64,000 bases of DNA from Geopseudomonas sagittaria (GTDB lineage Bacteria > Pseudomonadota > Gammaproteobacteria > Pseudomonadales > Pseudomonadaceae): contig NZ_FOXM01000016.1 in the NCBI RefSeq assembly GCF_900115715.1, forward strand, positions 36,617-100,616, read 5' to 3'. Positions 52,541 through 62,544 of the stretch are shown here, one piece after another. Positions within the stretch are counted from its first letter, which is position 1. Every line of letters begins with the position of its first letter. A program made the translations under genes and the position numbers. The notes below the pieces were generated by a model, which saw only the letters and a list, made by a program, of their open reading frames with translations, was not told where the DNA came from and did not search any database.

Positions 52541-53089
52541 TTACTTTCTCTTTTTCGGGGCGATGACCATGATCAGCTGGCGTCCTTCCATCTTCGGATG
52601 CTGCTCGACGGAGCCGTATTCGGCGAGGTCGTTTTCGACCCGCTTCAACAACTCCATGCCCAGCTCCTGGTGGGCCATCTCACGACCACGGAATCGAAGC
52701 GATACCTTGGCCCTGTCCCCGTCGACAAGGAAACGTACCAGGTTGCGTAGTTTTACCTGGTAATCCCCTTCTTCCGTCCCTGGACGAAACTTTACTTCTT
52801 TAACCTGCGACTGCTTCTGGTTCTTCTTCGCCTCGGCAGCCTGCTTCTTCTTCTCGAACAGGTGCTTGCCGTAGTCCATGATCCGACATACCGGCGGAAC
52901 CGCATCAGCAACAATCTCAACCAGATCGAGCTTGGCCTCTTCAGCGGCCTGGATGGCTTCGGCAATGGAAACCACACCAACCTGCTGGCCATCAGCGCCG
53001 ATCAGGCGAACCTCGCGGGCCGTGATGTTTTCATTGATCGGCGGACGGGCCTGTACTCGCCTGTCTTGTCTCATGTCGCGCTGCTTAAT
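52541..53089 (-). CDS. infC: Translation initiation factor IF-3, non-standard ATT start
   Basis: 182 residues if translation starts at ATT 53089, the standard type of infC start. GGAG lies eight bases before this ATT, whereas the ATG at 53074 has no good site, and ATC at 53095 is too close. IF-3 features: [37 protein letters not shown], and [14 protein letters not shown]-3 discriminates against its own AUU start, giving negative feedback. It follows thrS and precedes rpmI. Confidence 0.93.
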   Translation of the reverse strand: MKQRDMRQDRRVQARPPINENITAREVRLIGADGQQVGVVSIAEAIQAAEEAKLDLVEIVADAVPPVCRIMDYGKHLFEKKKQAAEAKKNQKQSQVKEVKFRPGTEEGDYQVKLRNLVRFLVDGDRAKVSLRFRGREMAHQELGMELLKRVENDLAEYGSVEQHPKMEGRQLIMVIAPKKRK

Positions 53090-53107
53090 AGTGATTACTC
53101 CGTTCTG

Positions 53108-55018
53108 TTACCGACCACGCCGGGAAACGGCCTGGACCAGCAGATCCTGGAACTCGGTGACGGTCATCGAGCCCAGATCCTGACCATCGCGCGTACGCAC
53201 GGCGACGGTTTGCGATTCGACTTCGCGATCCCCGATCACCAGCAGGTAGGGAACCTTGAGCAAAGTATGCTCGCGGATTTTAAAGCCGATCTTCTCGTTT
53301 CTCAAGTCGGCCTTGGCACGATAGCCATTTTCTTCGAGCTCTTTCGCCACTCGGGCGGCAAATTCGCCCTGCTTATCGGTGATATTCAGCACCACCGCCT
53401 GGGTCGGCGCCAGCCAGGCCGGGAAGGAACCCTCGTAGTGCTCGATGAGGATGCCGATGAAACGCTCGAAGGAACCGAGCACGGCACGGTGCAGCATCAC
53501 CGGGTGCTTGCGACTGTTGTCCTCGCTGACGTACTCGGCACCGAGGCGGATCGGCAGATTGAAGTCGAGCTGCAGAGTACCGCACTGCCAGACTCGCCCC
53601 AGGCAATCCTTCAGCGAGAACTCGATCTTCGGACCGTAGAAGGCACCTTCGCCCGGCTGCAGATCCCACGGCAGCCCGGCGTTGTCCAGCGCGGACTGCA
53701 GCGCAGCCTCGGCGCGGTCCCACAGGTCGTCGGAGCCGACGCGCTTTTCCGGACGGGTCGACAGCTTGAGCTGAATATCCTTGAAGCCGAAGTCGGAGTA
53801 GACATCCAGGGTCAGCTTGATGAAGGCCGCGGCCTCGTCCTGCATCTGCCCTTCGGTGCAGAAAATGTGCGCATCGTCCTGCACGAAGCCGCGCACGCGC
53901 ATGATGCCGTGCAGCGAGCCGGACGGCTCGTTGCGGTGACAGGCACCGAACTCGGCCAAGCGCAGCGGCAGCTCGCGGTAGCTTTTCAGGCCCTGATTGA
54001 ACACCTGCACGTGGCACGGGCAGTTCATCGGCTTGACCGCGTAGTCGCGGCTTTCCGACTCGGTGGTGAACATCAGGTCGCCATAGTTAGCCCAGTGCCC
54101 GGACTTTTCCCACAGTACGCGATCGACCACCTGCGGCGTCTTGATCTCCAGGTAGCCGTTCTGGCGCTGGATACGGCGCATGTACTGCTCGAGCACCTGG
54201 TACAGGGTCCAGCCGTTGGGATGCCAGAACACCATACCGGGCGCTTCTTCCTGGGTGTGAAAAAGATCCAGGCGCTTGCCGATCTTGCGGTGATCGCGCT
54301 TCTCCGCCTCTTCCAGGCGGTGCAGGTGGTCCTTGAGGTCCTGCTTGTTGCCCCAGCAGGTACCGTAGATACGCTGCAGCATCTTGTTCTTCGAGTCGCC
54401 GCGCCAGTAGGCGCCAGCCACCTTCATCAGCTTGAATGCCTGCAGCTTGCCGGTGGACGGCACGTGCGGACCGCGGCACAGATCGATGAAATCGCCCTGC
54501 CGGTAGAAGGACAACTGCTGATCACCAGGAATCGCCTCGATGATCTCGACTTTGTACTTTTCGCCGAGCCGGTCAAAGAAGGCCACCGCCTCATCGCGCG
54601 ACATCAGCGAGCGGCTGACCTGATAGTCAGCCTTGGCCAGCTCGTACATCTTCGCCTCGATCTTCTCGAGATCCTCACTGGTGAAGGGACGCTCGCAGTC
54701 GAAGTCGTAGTAGAAGCCATCATTGATCACCGGGCCGATGGTGACCTGGGTACCGGGGAACAGCTCCTGCACTGCCATGGCCATCAGATGGGCACAGGAG
54801 TGGCGCAGCACGTCGACACCCTCCGCATCCCGCGCAGTGATGATCGACAGCGCGACGTCGCCCTCGATGACATACGAGGTATCCACCAGCTGGCCGTCGA
54901 CCTTGCCGGCCAGCGCGGCCTTGGCCAGACCGGCACCGATGGATTGCGCAACTTCGGCCACACTGACCGGTTGCTCGAATGAACGCTGACTGCCGTCGGG
55001 AAGAGTAACGATGGGCAT
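53108..55018 (-). CDS. thrS: Threonine--tRNA ligase
   Basis: 636 residues from the ATG at 55018, preceded by GGAGG; the open frame continues upstream for 67 codons without family similarity. Domain order: TGS ([13 protein letters not shown]), editing domain with [16 protein letters not shown], class II catalytic core ([27 protein letters not shown]) and anticodon-binding end. Nothing unusual is seen. Confidence 0.97.
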   Translation of the reverse strand: MPIVTLPDGSQRSFEQPVSVAEVAQSIGAGLAKAALAGKVDGQLVDTSYVIEGDVALSIITARDAEGVDVLRHSCAHLMAMAVQELFPGTQVTIGPVINDGFYYDFDCERPFTSEDLEKIEAKMYELAKADYQVSRSLMSRDEAVAFFDRLGEKYKVEIIEAIPGDQQLSFYRQGDFIDLCRGPHVPSTGKLQAFKLMKVAGAYWRGDSKNKMLQRIYGTCWGNKQDLKDHLHRLEEAEKRDHRKIGKRLDLFHTQEEAPGMVFWHPNGWTLYQVLEQYMRRIQRQNGYLEIKTPQVVDRVLWEKSGHWANYGDLMFTTESESRDYAVKPMNCPCHVQVFNQGLKSYRELPLRLAEFGACHRNEPSGSLHGIMRVRGFVQDDAHIFCTEGQMQDEAAAFIKLTLDVYSDFGFKDIQLKLSTRPEKRVGSDDLWDRAEAALQSALDNAGLPWDLQPGEGAFYGPKIEFSLKDCLGRVWQCGTLQLDFNLPIRLGAEYVSEDNSRKHPVMLHRAVLGSFERFIGILIEHYEGSFPAWLAPTQAVVLNITDKQGEFAARVAKELEENGYRAKADLRNEKIGFKIREHTLLKVPYLLVIGDREVESQTVAVRTRDGQDLGSMTVTEFQDLLVQAVSRRGR

Positions 55019-55225
55019 GGCGCCTCCTCTCTCAGTGGTGACCCCTACCAAAGGCCACGTGGGGTGGGATGAGCCAGTAAACGGCGCCCGGCGGGAAAAC
55101 TGCCTTACGATGGCAGGACCGAATACGGCCTTCCCGGCACACAAGCGGAGATCACTGGAAAAATAAGCGCAACATCGTTTCAGAAAAAACCACAGGACGC
55201 AAGGCAAAGCGCCTAGCAAACTACG

Positions 55226-56053
55226 CTACTGAGCATCCAGAAACTCACCAACCAGCCGATTGAACAGCGCCGGGCGCTGTACATTCATGCCATGGGACAC
55301 CCCTGGCAGGATCGTGCAGCGCGCTCCGGATAGATGATACTCAAGCATCTGCAGCACCACCGGAAACGGCTGCGGACTGCGCTCACCACCCAGCAACAGC
55401 GTCGGACAGCGGATTTCGGCCAGCAGCGCAGGCGTCACCGACTCCGGCCGATCATCAACCTGCCCCACCAGAGTGAAGGCATTATCCAGAGCCATGTGCC
55501 GAAAGCGCGCCGAAGAGCGCTGCCAGATCCCGGGTCCACTGACCGTATCGATGAACAACTGCAGACCAGCCTCGACCTGGCCGGCACCAATCAAGCGCAA
55601 GGCCTCCATGCGAAACTGATTGCGCTCACCAGCTCCAGCCGGCGCCAGCAGGCCAGCCGCATCGAACAACTCAGGCGCGAAGTCACCGCCGGGATCGGCC
55701 AGCAGCAGCGAGCGCACGAGCTCCGGCCGCTGCGCAGCCAGACGCAGGGCGACATTGCCACCCCGGGAATGACCAAGCACATGCACCGACTCACCCTGAC
55801 GCTCGATCAACTCCGCCAGATCGGCGACATGCTGCGCCGTGGAGAACCCCTCCCCCATGCCATCCCAGCGCTCAGGAAAGTAATGTCGCAGGCTGACAGC
55901 CAGCACGCGGTAGCGCTCAGCCAGCGCCGAAATCTGCGCCGACCAGAAGCGGTAGTCGCACAGCGAACCATGCACTAGCAACAACGAAGGCCCCGAGCCC
56001 TGCTCGAGCCCCTTCAGCTCGTAATCCGACAGCCGCCAAACCACTGGCTCCAC
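55226..56053 (-). CDS. Alpha/beta-fold hydrolase
   Basis: 275 residues from GTG 56053. The fold is recognisable by LLLVHGSLCDYRFW, the nucleophile elbow GHSRGG and the C-terminal GVSHGM with the catalytic histidine. The Asp of the triad is probably in the segment before it. It occupies the position after thrS seen in P. aeruginosa (PA2745-like). The substrate is unknown. Confidence 0.87.
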   Translation of the reverse strand: MEPVVWRLSDYELKGLEQGSGPSLLLVHGSLCDYRFWSAQISALAERYRVLAVSLRHYFPERWDGMGEGFSTAQHVADLAELIERQGESVHVLGHSRGGNVALRLAAQRPELVRSLLLADPGGDFAPELFDAAGLLAPAGAGERNQFRMEALRLIGAGQVEAGLQLFIDTVSGPGIWQRSSARFRHMALDNAFTLVGQVDDRPESVTPALLAEIRCPTLLLGGERSPQPFPVVLQMLEYHLSGARCTILPGVSHGMNVQRPALFNRLVGEFLDAQ

Positions 56054-56094
56054 CTGAACACCCTCGCTGCGCCATTTTCCGGATGCAGAAAGCA

Positions 56095-56123
56095 GAAAAG
56101 CCGGTCAAAATGACCGGCTTTTC
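56095..56123 (-). terminator. Rho-independent terminator of tRNA-Val
   Basis: GAAAAGCCGGTCA (56095-56107) pairs perfectly with TGACCGGCTTTTC (56111-56123), three-base loop, with a T-rich side on either strand. It lies just downstream of the minus-strand tRNA-Val and upstream of the alpha/beta hydrolase gene. Confidence 0.85.
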
Positions 56124-56130
56124 TGGTATT

Positions 56131-56207
56131 TGGTAGGCACAATTGGACTCGAACCAACGACCCCCACCATGTCAAGGTGGTGCTCTAACCAACTGAGCTA
56201 TGTGCCT
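56131..56207 (-). tRNA. tRNA-Val (anticodon GAC)
   Basis: 77 nt including CCA. The acceptor stem AGGCACA pairs with TGTGCCT, the anticodon loop TTGACAT gives GAC, and the T arm has GGTTCGAGTCC. Confidence 0.95.
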
Positions 56208-56392
56208 GCGTTGTGGGGCACATGATAGGGAACACCCCCAACCCTGTCAAACACTTTTTCGCTAACCCACTGAAAAAACACCATCTTTTTTCCTGGACGG
56301 GATCTTGCCTGCGCCCCCACCCTCTGGCAGCCCCTGCAATTCCCGAGTAGGATCGAAGCACACGTAAAGGATATAAAACGGAAGGTTGCAAA

Positions 56393-57676
56393 ATGGCGCA
56401 CACCCCCTATCCGCAATCCTACTATGCCTTTTCCGCCAACCCGGCACCGCAACGCCCACCCCTGATCGGCGAATGCGAAACGGACGTGTGCATCATCGGC
56501 GCCGGCTACACCGGGCTGTCGACTGCGCTGTTCCTGCTGGAAAACGGCTTTCGCGTCACCGTGCTCGAAGCCGCCCGGGTCGGCTTCGGCGCCTCCGGTC
56601 GCAACGGCGGGCAGATAGTCAACAGTTATAGCCGCGACATCGATGTGGTCGAGCGCAGTACCAATGCACACGCCGCCGCCCTGATGGGACAGATGGCCTT
56701 CGAGGGTGGCCGGATCATTCGCGAACGGATCGAACGTTACAACATCCAGTGCGACCTCAAGAACGGCGGGGTATTCGCCGCGCTCAGCACCAGGCAGATG
56801 GGGCATTTGGAAACACAGAAGCGGTTGTGGGAGCGCTGCGGCCATACCCAACTGGAACTGCTTGATCGGCAGGGGATCCGCCAGGTGGTTGCCTGCGACA
56901 ACTACGTCGGCGGACTGCTCGACCACAGCGGAGGGCATATCCACCCACTCAACCTGGCCCTCGGCGAGGCGACGGCGGTGGAATCGCTGGGCGGGGTGAT
57001 TCACGAACAATCCGCAGTCATGCGCATCGAGCGCGGCCCCAGTCCAGTGGCACACACCCCGCAGGGTCGGGTACGCGCGAAGTTTCTAGTGGTGGCCGGC
57101 AACGCCTATCTGGGCAATCTGCTGCCAGAACTGGCCGCCAAGTCGATGCCCTGCGGCAGCCAGGTGATCACCACTGAACCGCTGAGCGAAGAATTGGCCC
57201 GCACCCTCCTGCCACAGGATTACTGCGTCGAGGACTGCAACTACCTGCTCGACTATTACCGCCTCTCGGCCGACCGGCGCCTGATCTACGGCGGCGGCGT
57301 GACCTACGGTGCGCGCGATCCGGCCAACATCGAAGCCATCATCCGGCCGAAGATGCTCAATACCTTCCCGCAACTGCAGAACGTCAAGATCGACTTCGCC
57401 TGGACCGGCAATTTCCTGCTGACCCTGTCGCGCTTGCCTCAGGTCGGGCGCATCGGTGACAACATCTACTATTCGCAGGGCTGCAGCGGTCATGGCGTGA
57501 CCTATACCCATCTCGCCGGCAAGGTGCTGGCCGAGGCCCTGCGCGGCCAGGCCGAGCGCTTCGATGCCTTCGCCAACCTACCGCACTACCCCTTCCCCGG
57601 GGGCCGCCTGCTCCGTGTCCCGCTCACCGCGCTCGGCGCCTGGTATTACCAGTTGCGCGACCGCCTAGGCGTCTGA
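56393..57676 (+). CDS. FAD-dependent oxidoreductase, PuuB/PauB-like (DAO family)
   Basis: 427 residues. The N-terminal FAD-binding motif is VCIIGAGYTGLSTALFLLENG, with the ATG-like GFGASGRNGGQI and a C-terminal GCSGHGVTYTHLAGK. These match gamma-glutamylputrescine oxidases and the Pseudomonas PauB group (PA2776-like position). It probably oxidises an amine or N-substituted amino acid. It begins just after a tRNA and is monocistronic. A run of ten C follows the stop at 57681-57690. Confidence 0.87.
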   Translation: MAHTPYPQSYYAFSANPAPQRPPLIGECETDVCIIGAGYTGLSTALFLLENGFRVTVLEAARVGFGASGRNGGQIVNSYSRDIDVVERSTNAHAAALMGQMAFEGGRIIRERIERYNIQCDLKNGGVFAALSTRQMGHLETQKRLWERCGHTQLELLDRQGIRQVVACDNYVGGLLDHSGGHIHPLNLALGEATAVESLGGVIHEQSAVMRIERGPSPVAHTPQGRVRAKFLVVAGNAYLGNLLPELAAKSMPCGSQVITTEPLSEELARTLLPQDYCVEDCNYLLDYYRLSADRRLIYGGGVTYGARDPANIEAIIRPKMLNTFPQLQNVKIDFAWTGNFLLTLSRLPQVGRIGDNIYYSQGCSGHGVTYTHLAGKVLAEALRGQAERFDAFANLPHYPFPGGRLLRVPLTALGAWYYQLRDRLGV

Positions 57677-57699
57677 ACAGCCCCCCCCCCAAGAAGCCA

Positions 57700-57717
57700 C
57701 GGCACCCAAAGGTGCCG
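57700..57717. terminator. Small hairpin between convergent genes
   Basis: CGGCACC (57700-57706) pairs with GGTGCCG (57711-57717), loop CAAA, between the convergent PuuB-like and PA2778-like genes. No T-run is present on either side, so termination strength is doubtful. Confidence 0.4.
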
Positions 57718-57738
57718 CTGACGCTCCAGCCTTGATCG

Positions 57739-58689
57739 TTACTGCGGACACGCGGGCAGGACCGTGCACGCCCCCACCCGAGTAGCTGTCGGCAACGCCT
57801 CGCGAAACCTCGACTCCTCAGGAACCAGCACGCGAGCGCATTGCTGAGCCTGTCCCGCGGGGATCGCACACCCCTGCTCTGCCAGCACATGAGCCAGATT
57901 GGCCCAGCCTGGAGCCAGCGTTGGCTCGACCGTAACGGCCTGCCTGAGCGCCGCCTGTGCGCCGTCAAAATCCCGCGATGCATAACGGGCATTGCCCAGT
58001 GCGAACCAGGCTACGCCCTCACGGGGCCAATGGCGCACAGCCGCCTCGTAGGCGCGCCCCGCCGCAGCGACATGCCCGGTCTGCTCGAGATCGCTGGCGG
58101 CCGTCAACCAGGGGCGCAGCTCGGCCTGGGCCGGCAACCTGCCTGGTGGCAGCGTAAGAACCGCCCAGCGTCCGCCACGCGCCCAGGTCGCATCGAAACT
58201 GGCAAAGTTCGTCACCCAGCGCCGCGTGGTACCGGAGCGCAAGATCAGCTGCTGCTTCCTACGGTCATAACCCACCAGCACAGCAAAGTGCCAGCGCGGA
58301 TACCAGTCGAAGGCCAGATTCTGCAGCACCAGCACCGGATTACCCGCCGCCACCTCGGCCAACAGAAACTCCAGATTGGCCGCCAATGGGTAGACCAGCA
58401 GATCATGATCGCGCGCGGCCGCCACCAACTCGACCTGCAGGCTGCCGTTACGCCCAGGGAGAAACACCCGATTCTTGAGCAGCCCCGGCGTGGTACTCAC
58501 GCCTCGCTGGTTGAGCATGGTCGCTAGTGCGGCCGGACCACATTGGTATTCGGCCTGAGGGAAGAACGGCACCTCGCTCAGCTCGACCCGCTCCGGCAGC
58601 AGCTCGGCCTTTGGCGACAATTGCGGCGGCGTGGCACAGCCACCGAGCAGCAGACCAGCCAGCAACAGGCAGAAGACCTGCCGCCTCAT
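57739..58689 (-). CDS. PA2778-family cysteine peptidase-like lipoprotein with TPR repeats
   Basis: 316 residues from the ATG at 58689, which overlaps the previous stop (TGATG). The N-terminus LLLAGLLLGGCAT is a lipobox. A C39-like papain-fold domain follows: QAEYQCGPAALATML supplies the cysteine and WHFAVLVGYDRR the histidine. The C-terminal third has tetratricopeptide-like repeats (AAGRAYEAAVRHWP, ALGNARYASRDFDGAQAALRQAV). The NCBI family name is PA2778 family cysteine peptidase. The exact role is unknown. Confidence 0.88.
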   Translation of the reverse strand: MRRQVFCLLLAGLLLGGCATPPQLSPKAELLPERVELSEVPFFPQAEYQCGPAALATMLNQRGVSTTPGLLKNRVFLPGRNGSLQVELVAAARDHDLLVYPLAANLEFLLAEVAAGNPVLVLQNLAFDWYPRWHFAVLVGYDRRKQQLILRSGTTRRWVTNFASFDATWARGGRWAVLTLPPGRLPAQAELRPWLTAASDLEQTGHVAAAGRAYEAAVRHWPREGVAWFALGNARYASRDFDGAQAALRQAVTVEPTLAPGWANLAHVLAEQGCAIPAGQAQQCARVLVPEESRFREALPTATRVGACTVLPACPQ

Positions 58690-59084
58690 CAATTGATGCA
58701 TTTGACGAAGCTGAAGACATCAGTCGCGCAGAGCATGTCGGTGATGATGAAGATGACCAGGAACAGCACGATAACCCCGATGATGCCGCCTGCCGGCGCC
58801 TCGCTGAGCTGCTGGTTGAACTGAGCCAGCTCGGCATTGGTCAGGCCCCGGATGCGCTCCTCGACCTGCCCGCGCTCGACCCCCAAGGTCACCAGTTTGT
58901 CCTGCACGCCCTGGTCATCCAGCATGGCCAGCAATTGCTGACGATCGACCTGCTGTTGCTGCGCCTGCACCACCTCCGGAGTAGCGATCATCGCAGCCTG
59001 GACTAGCGGAACCTGAACCATCAGTAGCAGATGGGATGCCGCCAGCAAAGCAGCTAACCGACGGGAAAATACTCGCTTCAACAT
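58689..59084 (-). CDS. PA2779-family membrane protein
   Basis: 131 residues from the ATG at 59084, with AAGGAG at six bases. It has a signal-like N-terminus (LLAASHLLLMVQVPLVQAA), a helical middle with Gln-rich QAQQQQVDRQQLL and one membrane helix near the C-terminus (IIGVIVLFLVIFIITDML). It is coupled to the PA2778-like gene by a TGATG overlap. The pair is a conserved unit in Pseudomonas; function is not known. Confidence 0.88.
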   Translation of the reverse strand: MLKRVFSRRLAALLAASHLLLMVQVPLVQAAMIATPEVVQAQQQQVDRQQLLAMLDDQGVQDKLVTLGVERGQVEERIRGLTNAELAQFNQQLSEAPAGGIIGVIVLFLVIFIITDMLCATDVFSFVKCIN

Positions 59085-59184
59085 TGGACTCTCCTTCCAA
59101 GGACTCGATTCGACTATCGCCGGGAAACCGAGTTCCATCGTAGATTAGGTGATCCTGTCACAGTTCGACGGCAGCGCCACAGCC

Positions 59185-59817
59185 TTAGCGGTGTGGAAGC
59201 ACCCTGAGCATGTCCAGGATGAATTTGCGCGTGGACGGCATGGCTTCGGCAAACTCCGGGCTCGCCTCGGGCGCAGCCTTGACCAAGCCCTTGAGCTGCG
59301 CCCGCTGTACCTGTTCGGTATATTTCTGCGCGAACAACTCGCGGACGCGCCTCGACTCCGCCGCACCGTCCTGCAGCAAAGCCTCCAATACCTTACGGGT
59401 CGCATCCATGAATACCCGGCTGCGATTGAACTGCCAGCTCTGCTCCACGTACTGCTTCGAGCGCCGAGTCAGCTTGTCCTCCAGCGCGGCCAGATCCTGT
59501 CTCAAGGCTTCACTTTCCAGCTCGGCACAAGTCGCTCGTCGCTGCAGATCATCAATCCCTTTCTTGAGGTCGGCACTGACCGCCCGATCATGCACCGCCA
59601 ACTGCTCCCCCAGCGTTTGCACGCGCGCGCCGAGCTCCGACTTTTCTGCCAACACCCGCTGCAACAGTTTCTCGATCGCGGCAAGCTGCGCACGGTCCGT
59701 TGCCCCCGCGCCTACCTGAGCGTCGTGGAAACCACGCCGATAGCCTGCCTCCCAAGACGACTCGGATGACAGGCCGCCGGGCATACCGGCCCGAATCTCA
59801 TGCACATCCATATCCAA
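59185..59817 (-). CDS. Coiled-coil protein of unknown function
   Basis: 210 residues. A long charged helix from about 40 to 150 (AAIEKLLQRVLAEKSELGARVQTLGEQL, then QDLAALEDKLTRRSKQYVE) predicts coiled coil. I do not recognise a catalytic motif, signal peptide or membrane segment. The N-terminus holds WEAGYRRGFHDAQ. It is monocistronic, about 100 bp after the stop-side neighbour. I have no functional call. Confidence 0.7.
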   Translation of the reverse strand: MDMDVHEIRAGMPGGLSSESSWEAGYRRGFHDAQVGAGATDRAQLAAIEKLLQRVLAEKSELGARVQTLGEQLAVHDRAVSADLKKGIDDLQRRATCAELESEALRQDLAALEDKLTRRSKQYVEQSWQFNRSRVFMDATRKVLEALLQDGAAESRRVRELFAQKYTEQVQRAQLKGLVKAAPEASPEFAEAMPSTRKFILDMLRVLPHR

Positions 59818-60073
59818 GACCTCCTTGCCCGATATTCTGCACGGGGATCCTGCCCGGCTCCTGCATCGATATCCGTGAGAGCCTCCGCAAAATACGGGAC
59901 CACTCGTGAGTCAGCCGCGCAGCCAAGCCCCCCACCCTGCTCGGCAAACCAAGCCCGCCTCAGCTGCCCACGCTTGCCCGTTGCATCGCGGCTACAGCCG
60001 GCCCAGCATAGGCAGCTAAGTATTGGCCTATCGCGCCGTCCTGCCTGGCGAGGCACACAAGGATCAGACGACC

Positions 60074-61906
60074 ATGACGTCCAGCAATACCAATGAGCAA
60101 GCCGATACTGCCCCGGCCAAGGATGCCGAACAGGTACGCAGTGACTTCGCCGTGATAGCAGACCTGCTGCCCTACCTGCGTCCCTACCTCGGACGCATCC
60201 TTCTGGCCTTGAGCCTGGTATTGGCTGCCAAGCTGCTTAACCTGTTGGTACCAATCGTCCTCAAGCATATCGTCGACGGTCTCAATGTAGAGCCCAACCT
60301 TATGATGCTGCCGGTCGGCCTGCTACTGGCCTACGGCGCTGCGCGCATCGGCGTCACCCTGTTCACCGAGCTGCGCCAGGTAGTGTTCGCCAGGGTCATG
60401 GCGCGCACCTCTCGCCAGGTTACCCTCAGAGTGTTCCGCCACCTGCACGGCCTCAGCCTGAAGTTCCACCTCGGTCGGCGTACTGGCGGCGTCGCTCGCG
60501 ATGTGGAGCGAGGCGGCAGTGCGATTGCCGACCTGCTCGACTGGACCCTTTACTCGATCATTCCGATCCTGCTGGAGGTACTGCTGGTCACCGGGGTATT
60601 GGTGTGGGCTTACGACTGGCGTTTCGCCGCCATCACCCTCGGCACCCTGCTGGCCTATGGGATATGGACCTTTGCCATCACCGAATGGCGTACCCGCTAT
60701 TATCGCGCCGCAGTGGAGGCTGATACCCGCGCCAACGAACGTGCAGTGGACTCGCTACTCAACTACGAGACGGTCAAGTACTTCAACAACGAGGAACACG
60801 AAGCAACGCGCTACGACGAAAACCTACGCAGCCTGGAGAATGCCAAGGTCAAGGCCACAACCAGCCTTGCACTCCTCAATCTCGGTCAGGCGGCAGTCGT
60901 GTCCCTCGGTGTCACCGCGATGATGTGGCTGGCTGCGGACGGGGTAGTCGCCGGCACCCTGACGGTTGGGGATCTGGTACTGGTCAATGCTTATCTGCTG
61001 CAGCTTTCCGCGCCACTGTTCCTGCTTGGCATGATGTACCGGGAAGTTAAGCAGGCGCTGACCAACATGGAGCGCCTGTTTGGCCTGCTGGACGAACGCC
61101 AGGACGTGCAGGACTCTCCAGACGCTCGGCAACTGGTCACCAGCCAGCCTCAGGTACGCTTCGAGATGGTGCAGTTTGGCTACGACCCGCGTCGGCAAAT
61201 CCTGCATGACGTGGATTTCGAGATCCCGGCCGGCGGCACCGTAGCGGTAGTCGGTCACTCCGGCTGCGGCAAATCCACCTTGGCGCGACTGCTGTACCGC
61301 TTCTACGACGTCGATGGCGGTCGCATCACAATTGGCGGCCACGACCTGCGTCAGCTGACCCAAGCCTCGGTGCGTAGCGCCATCGCCATCGTTCCGCAGG
61401 ACACCGTGCTGTTCAACGACAGCATTTACTACAACATCCTCTACGGCAAACCCTCGGCCAGTCGCGAAGACGTCGAGGCCGCAGCCCGCGCCGCGCATAT
61501 CCACGACTTCGTTCAGAGCTTGCCGGATGGCTACGAAACCCCAGTCGGCGAGCGCGGCCTGAAGCTCTCCGGTGGCGAGAAGCAGCGTGTGGCCATCGCC
61601 CGAGCGATCCTCAAGAACCCCAGCATCCTGATCTTCGATGAGGCCACCTCGGCGCTGGACTCCCAGTCGGAGCGCGCCATCCAGGCAGAGCTGGAGCGCA
61701 TCCAACTCGGACGCACCACCCTAGTGATCGCCCACCGCCTGTCCACAGTAATGAACGCCGACCAGATACTGGTGATGAATGATGGGCGTATCGTCGAGCG
61801 CGGCAGCCACCCGCAGTTGCTGGCCCTGGGCGGGCAATACGCGCAGATGTGGCGACTTCAGCAGCAACGCGCGGAGCAGGCGGCGACCGAGCAACACGAC
61901 CGATGA
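60074..61906 (+). CDS. ABC exporter, HMT1/Atm1-like half transporter
   Basis: 610 residues from the ATG at 60074; the frame is open further upstream but lacks family similarity. The membrane domain has six segments, with LLNLGQAAVVSLGVTAMMWLAADGVVAGTLTVGDLVLVN near its end. The nucleotide-binding domain has Walker A GHSGCGKST near 394, LSGGEKQR near 498 and Walker B ILIFDEATSALDS near 518. It resembles Atm1/HMT1 (ABCB7-like) exporters of glutathione- or sulfur-linked compounds. It is monocistronic. Substrate not fixed. Confidence 0.9.
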   Translation: MTSSNTNEQADTAPAKDAEQVRSDFAVIADLLPYLRPYLGRILLALSLVLAAKLLNLLVPIVLKHIVDGLNVEPNLMMLPVGLLLAYGAARIGVTLFTELRQVVFARVMARTSRQVTLRVFRHLHGLSLKFHLGRRTGGVARDVERGGSAIADLLDWTLYSIIPILLEVLLVTGVLVWAYDWRFAAITLGTLLAYGIWTFAITEWRTRYYRAAVEADTRANERAVDSLLNYETVKYFNNEEHEATRYDENLRSLENAKVKATTSLALLNLGQAAVVSLGVTAMMWLAADGVVAGTLTVGDLVLVNAYLLQLSAPLFLLGMMYREVKQALTNMERLFGLLDERQDVQDSPDARQLVTSQPQVRFEMVQFGYDPRRQILHDVDFEIPAGGTVAVVGHSGCGKSTLARLLYRFYDVDGGRITIGGHDLRQLTQASVRSAIAIVPQDTVLFNDSIYYNILYGKPSASREDVEAAARAAHIHDFVQSLPDGYETPVGERGLKLSGGEKQRVAIARAILKNPSILIFDEATSALDSQSERAIQAELERIQLGRTTLVIAHRLSTVMNADQILVMNDGRIVERGSHPQLLALGGQYAQMWRLQQQRAEQAATEQHDR

Positions 61907-61975
61907 TGCTCCCGGCAAGGTCGCTGGCGATCCTCTAACATGGGAGGCATGCCTCAAACTTACCAGGCCCATGTC

Positions 61976-62491
61976 ATGTCAGCACAGCTGCAGGCCATCC
62001 AGGCCGACATCACCACGCTCACGGTCGACGCCATCGTCAACGCGGCCAATCCGTCACTGCTTGGCGGCGGCGGTGTTTCCGGAGCCATATTGCGAGCCGG
62101 GGGCGCGGAGCTCATCGAGGCATGCCGTCGCCTTGGCAGTTGCGATAGTGGCGATGCCAAACTCACCCCCGGCTATCGCCTACCCGCCCGTTACGTCGTC
62201 CACACGGTCGGCCCTGTCTGGCACGGTGGGCAGCAGCAGGAGGCGGAGTTGCTGGCCTCCTGCTACCGTCGCGCCCTTGAAGTCGCCGCCAAAGCGGGCG
62301 CACGTAGCCTGGCTTTCCCGAGCATCAGTACCGGCATCTTCGGCTACCCCTTCGAGCAGGCCGCGGTCATAGCCGTGGATACTGTGCGGGCAACCCTGCC
62401 GGCATTTCCCACCCTCGAGTCGGTGGTGTTCTGCTGTTTTTCCAGCGCAGATCTGCAGGTTTACACTCGGCTTCTCGAGGCTCGGGACTAA
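61976..62491 (+). CDS. Macro-domain protein (O-acetyl-ADP-ribose deacetylase-like)
   Basis: 171 residues from the ATG at 61976; ATGs at 61940 and 61949 are possible starts but add residues outside the domain. Macro-domain features: [29 protein letters not shown] (ADP-ribose binding), and the later [10 protein letters not shown] loop. These proteins remove ADP-ribose or O-acetyl-ADP-ribose. It follows the ABC exporter by 69 bp. Confidence 0.87.
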   Translation: MSAQLQAIQADITTLTVDAIVNAANPSLLGGGGVSGAILRAGGAELIEACRRLGSCDSGDAKLTPGYRLPARYVVHTVGPVWHGGQQQEAELLASCYRRALEVAAKAGARSLAFPSISTGIFGYPFEQAAVIAVDTVRATLPAFPTLESVVFCCFSSADLQVYTRLLEARD

Positions 62492-62544
62492 AGGTCGGGG
62501 AGGTAGAGCCACGAACCGCCCTGCCCACTCCAACGGAAAGAGGA

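Noticed and set aside
52862..54982. 706-codon open frame opposite infC and thrS
   Set aside because: It mirrors two essential genes and has no recognisable domain.
55019..55219. N-terminal extension of thrS
   Set aside because: The ATG at 55018 has a strong GGAGG and begins the TGS domain; the extension has no similarity to ThrS.
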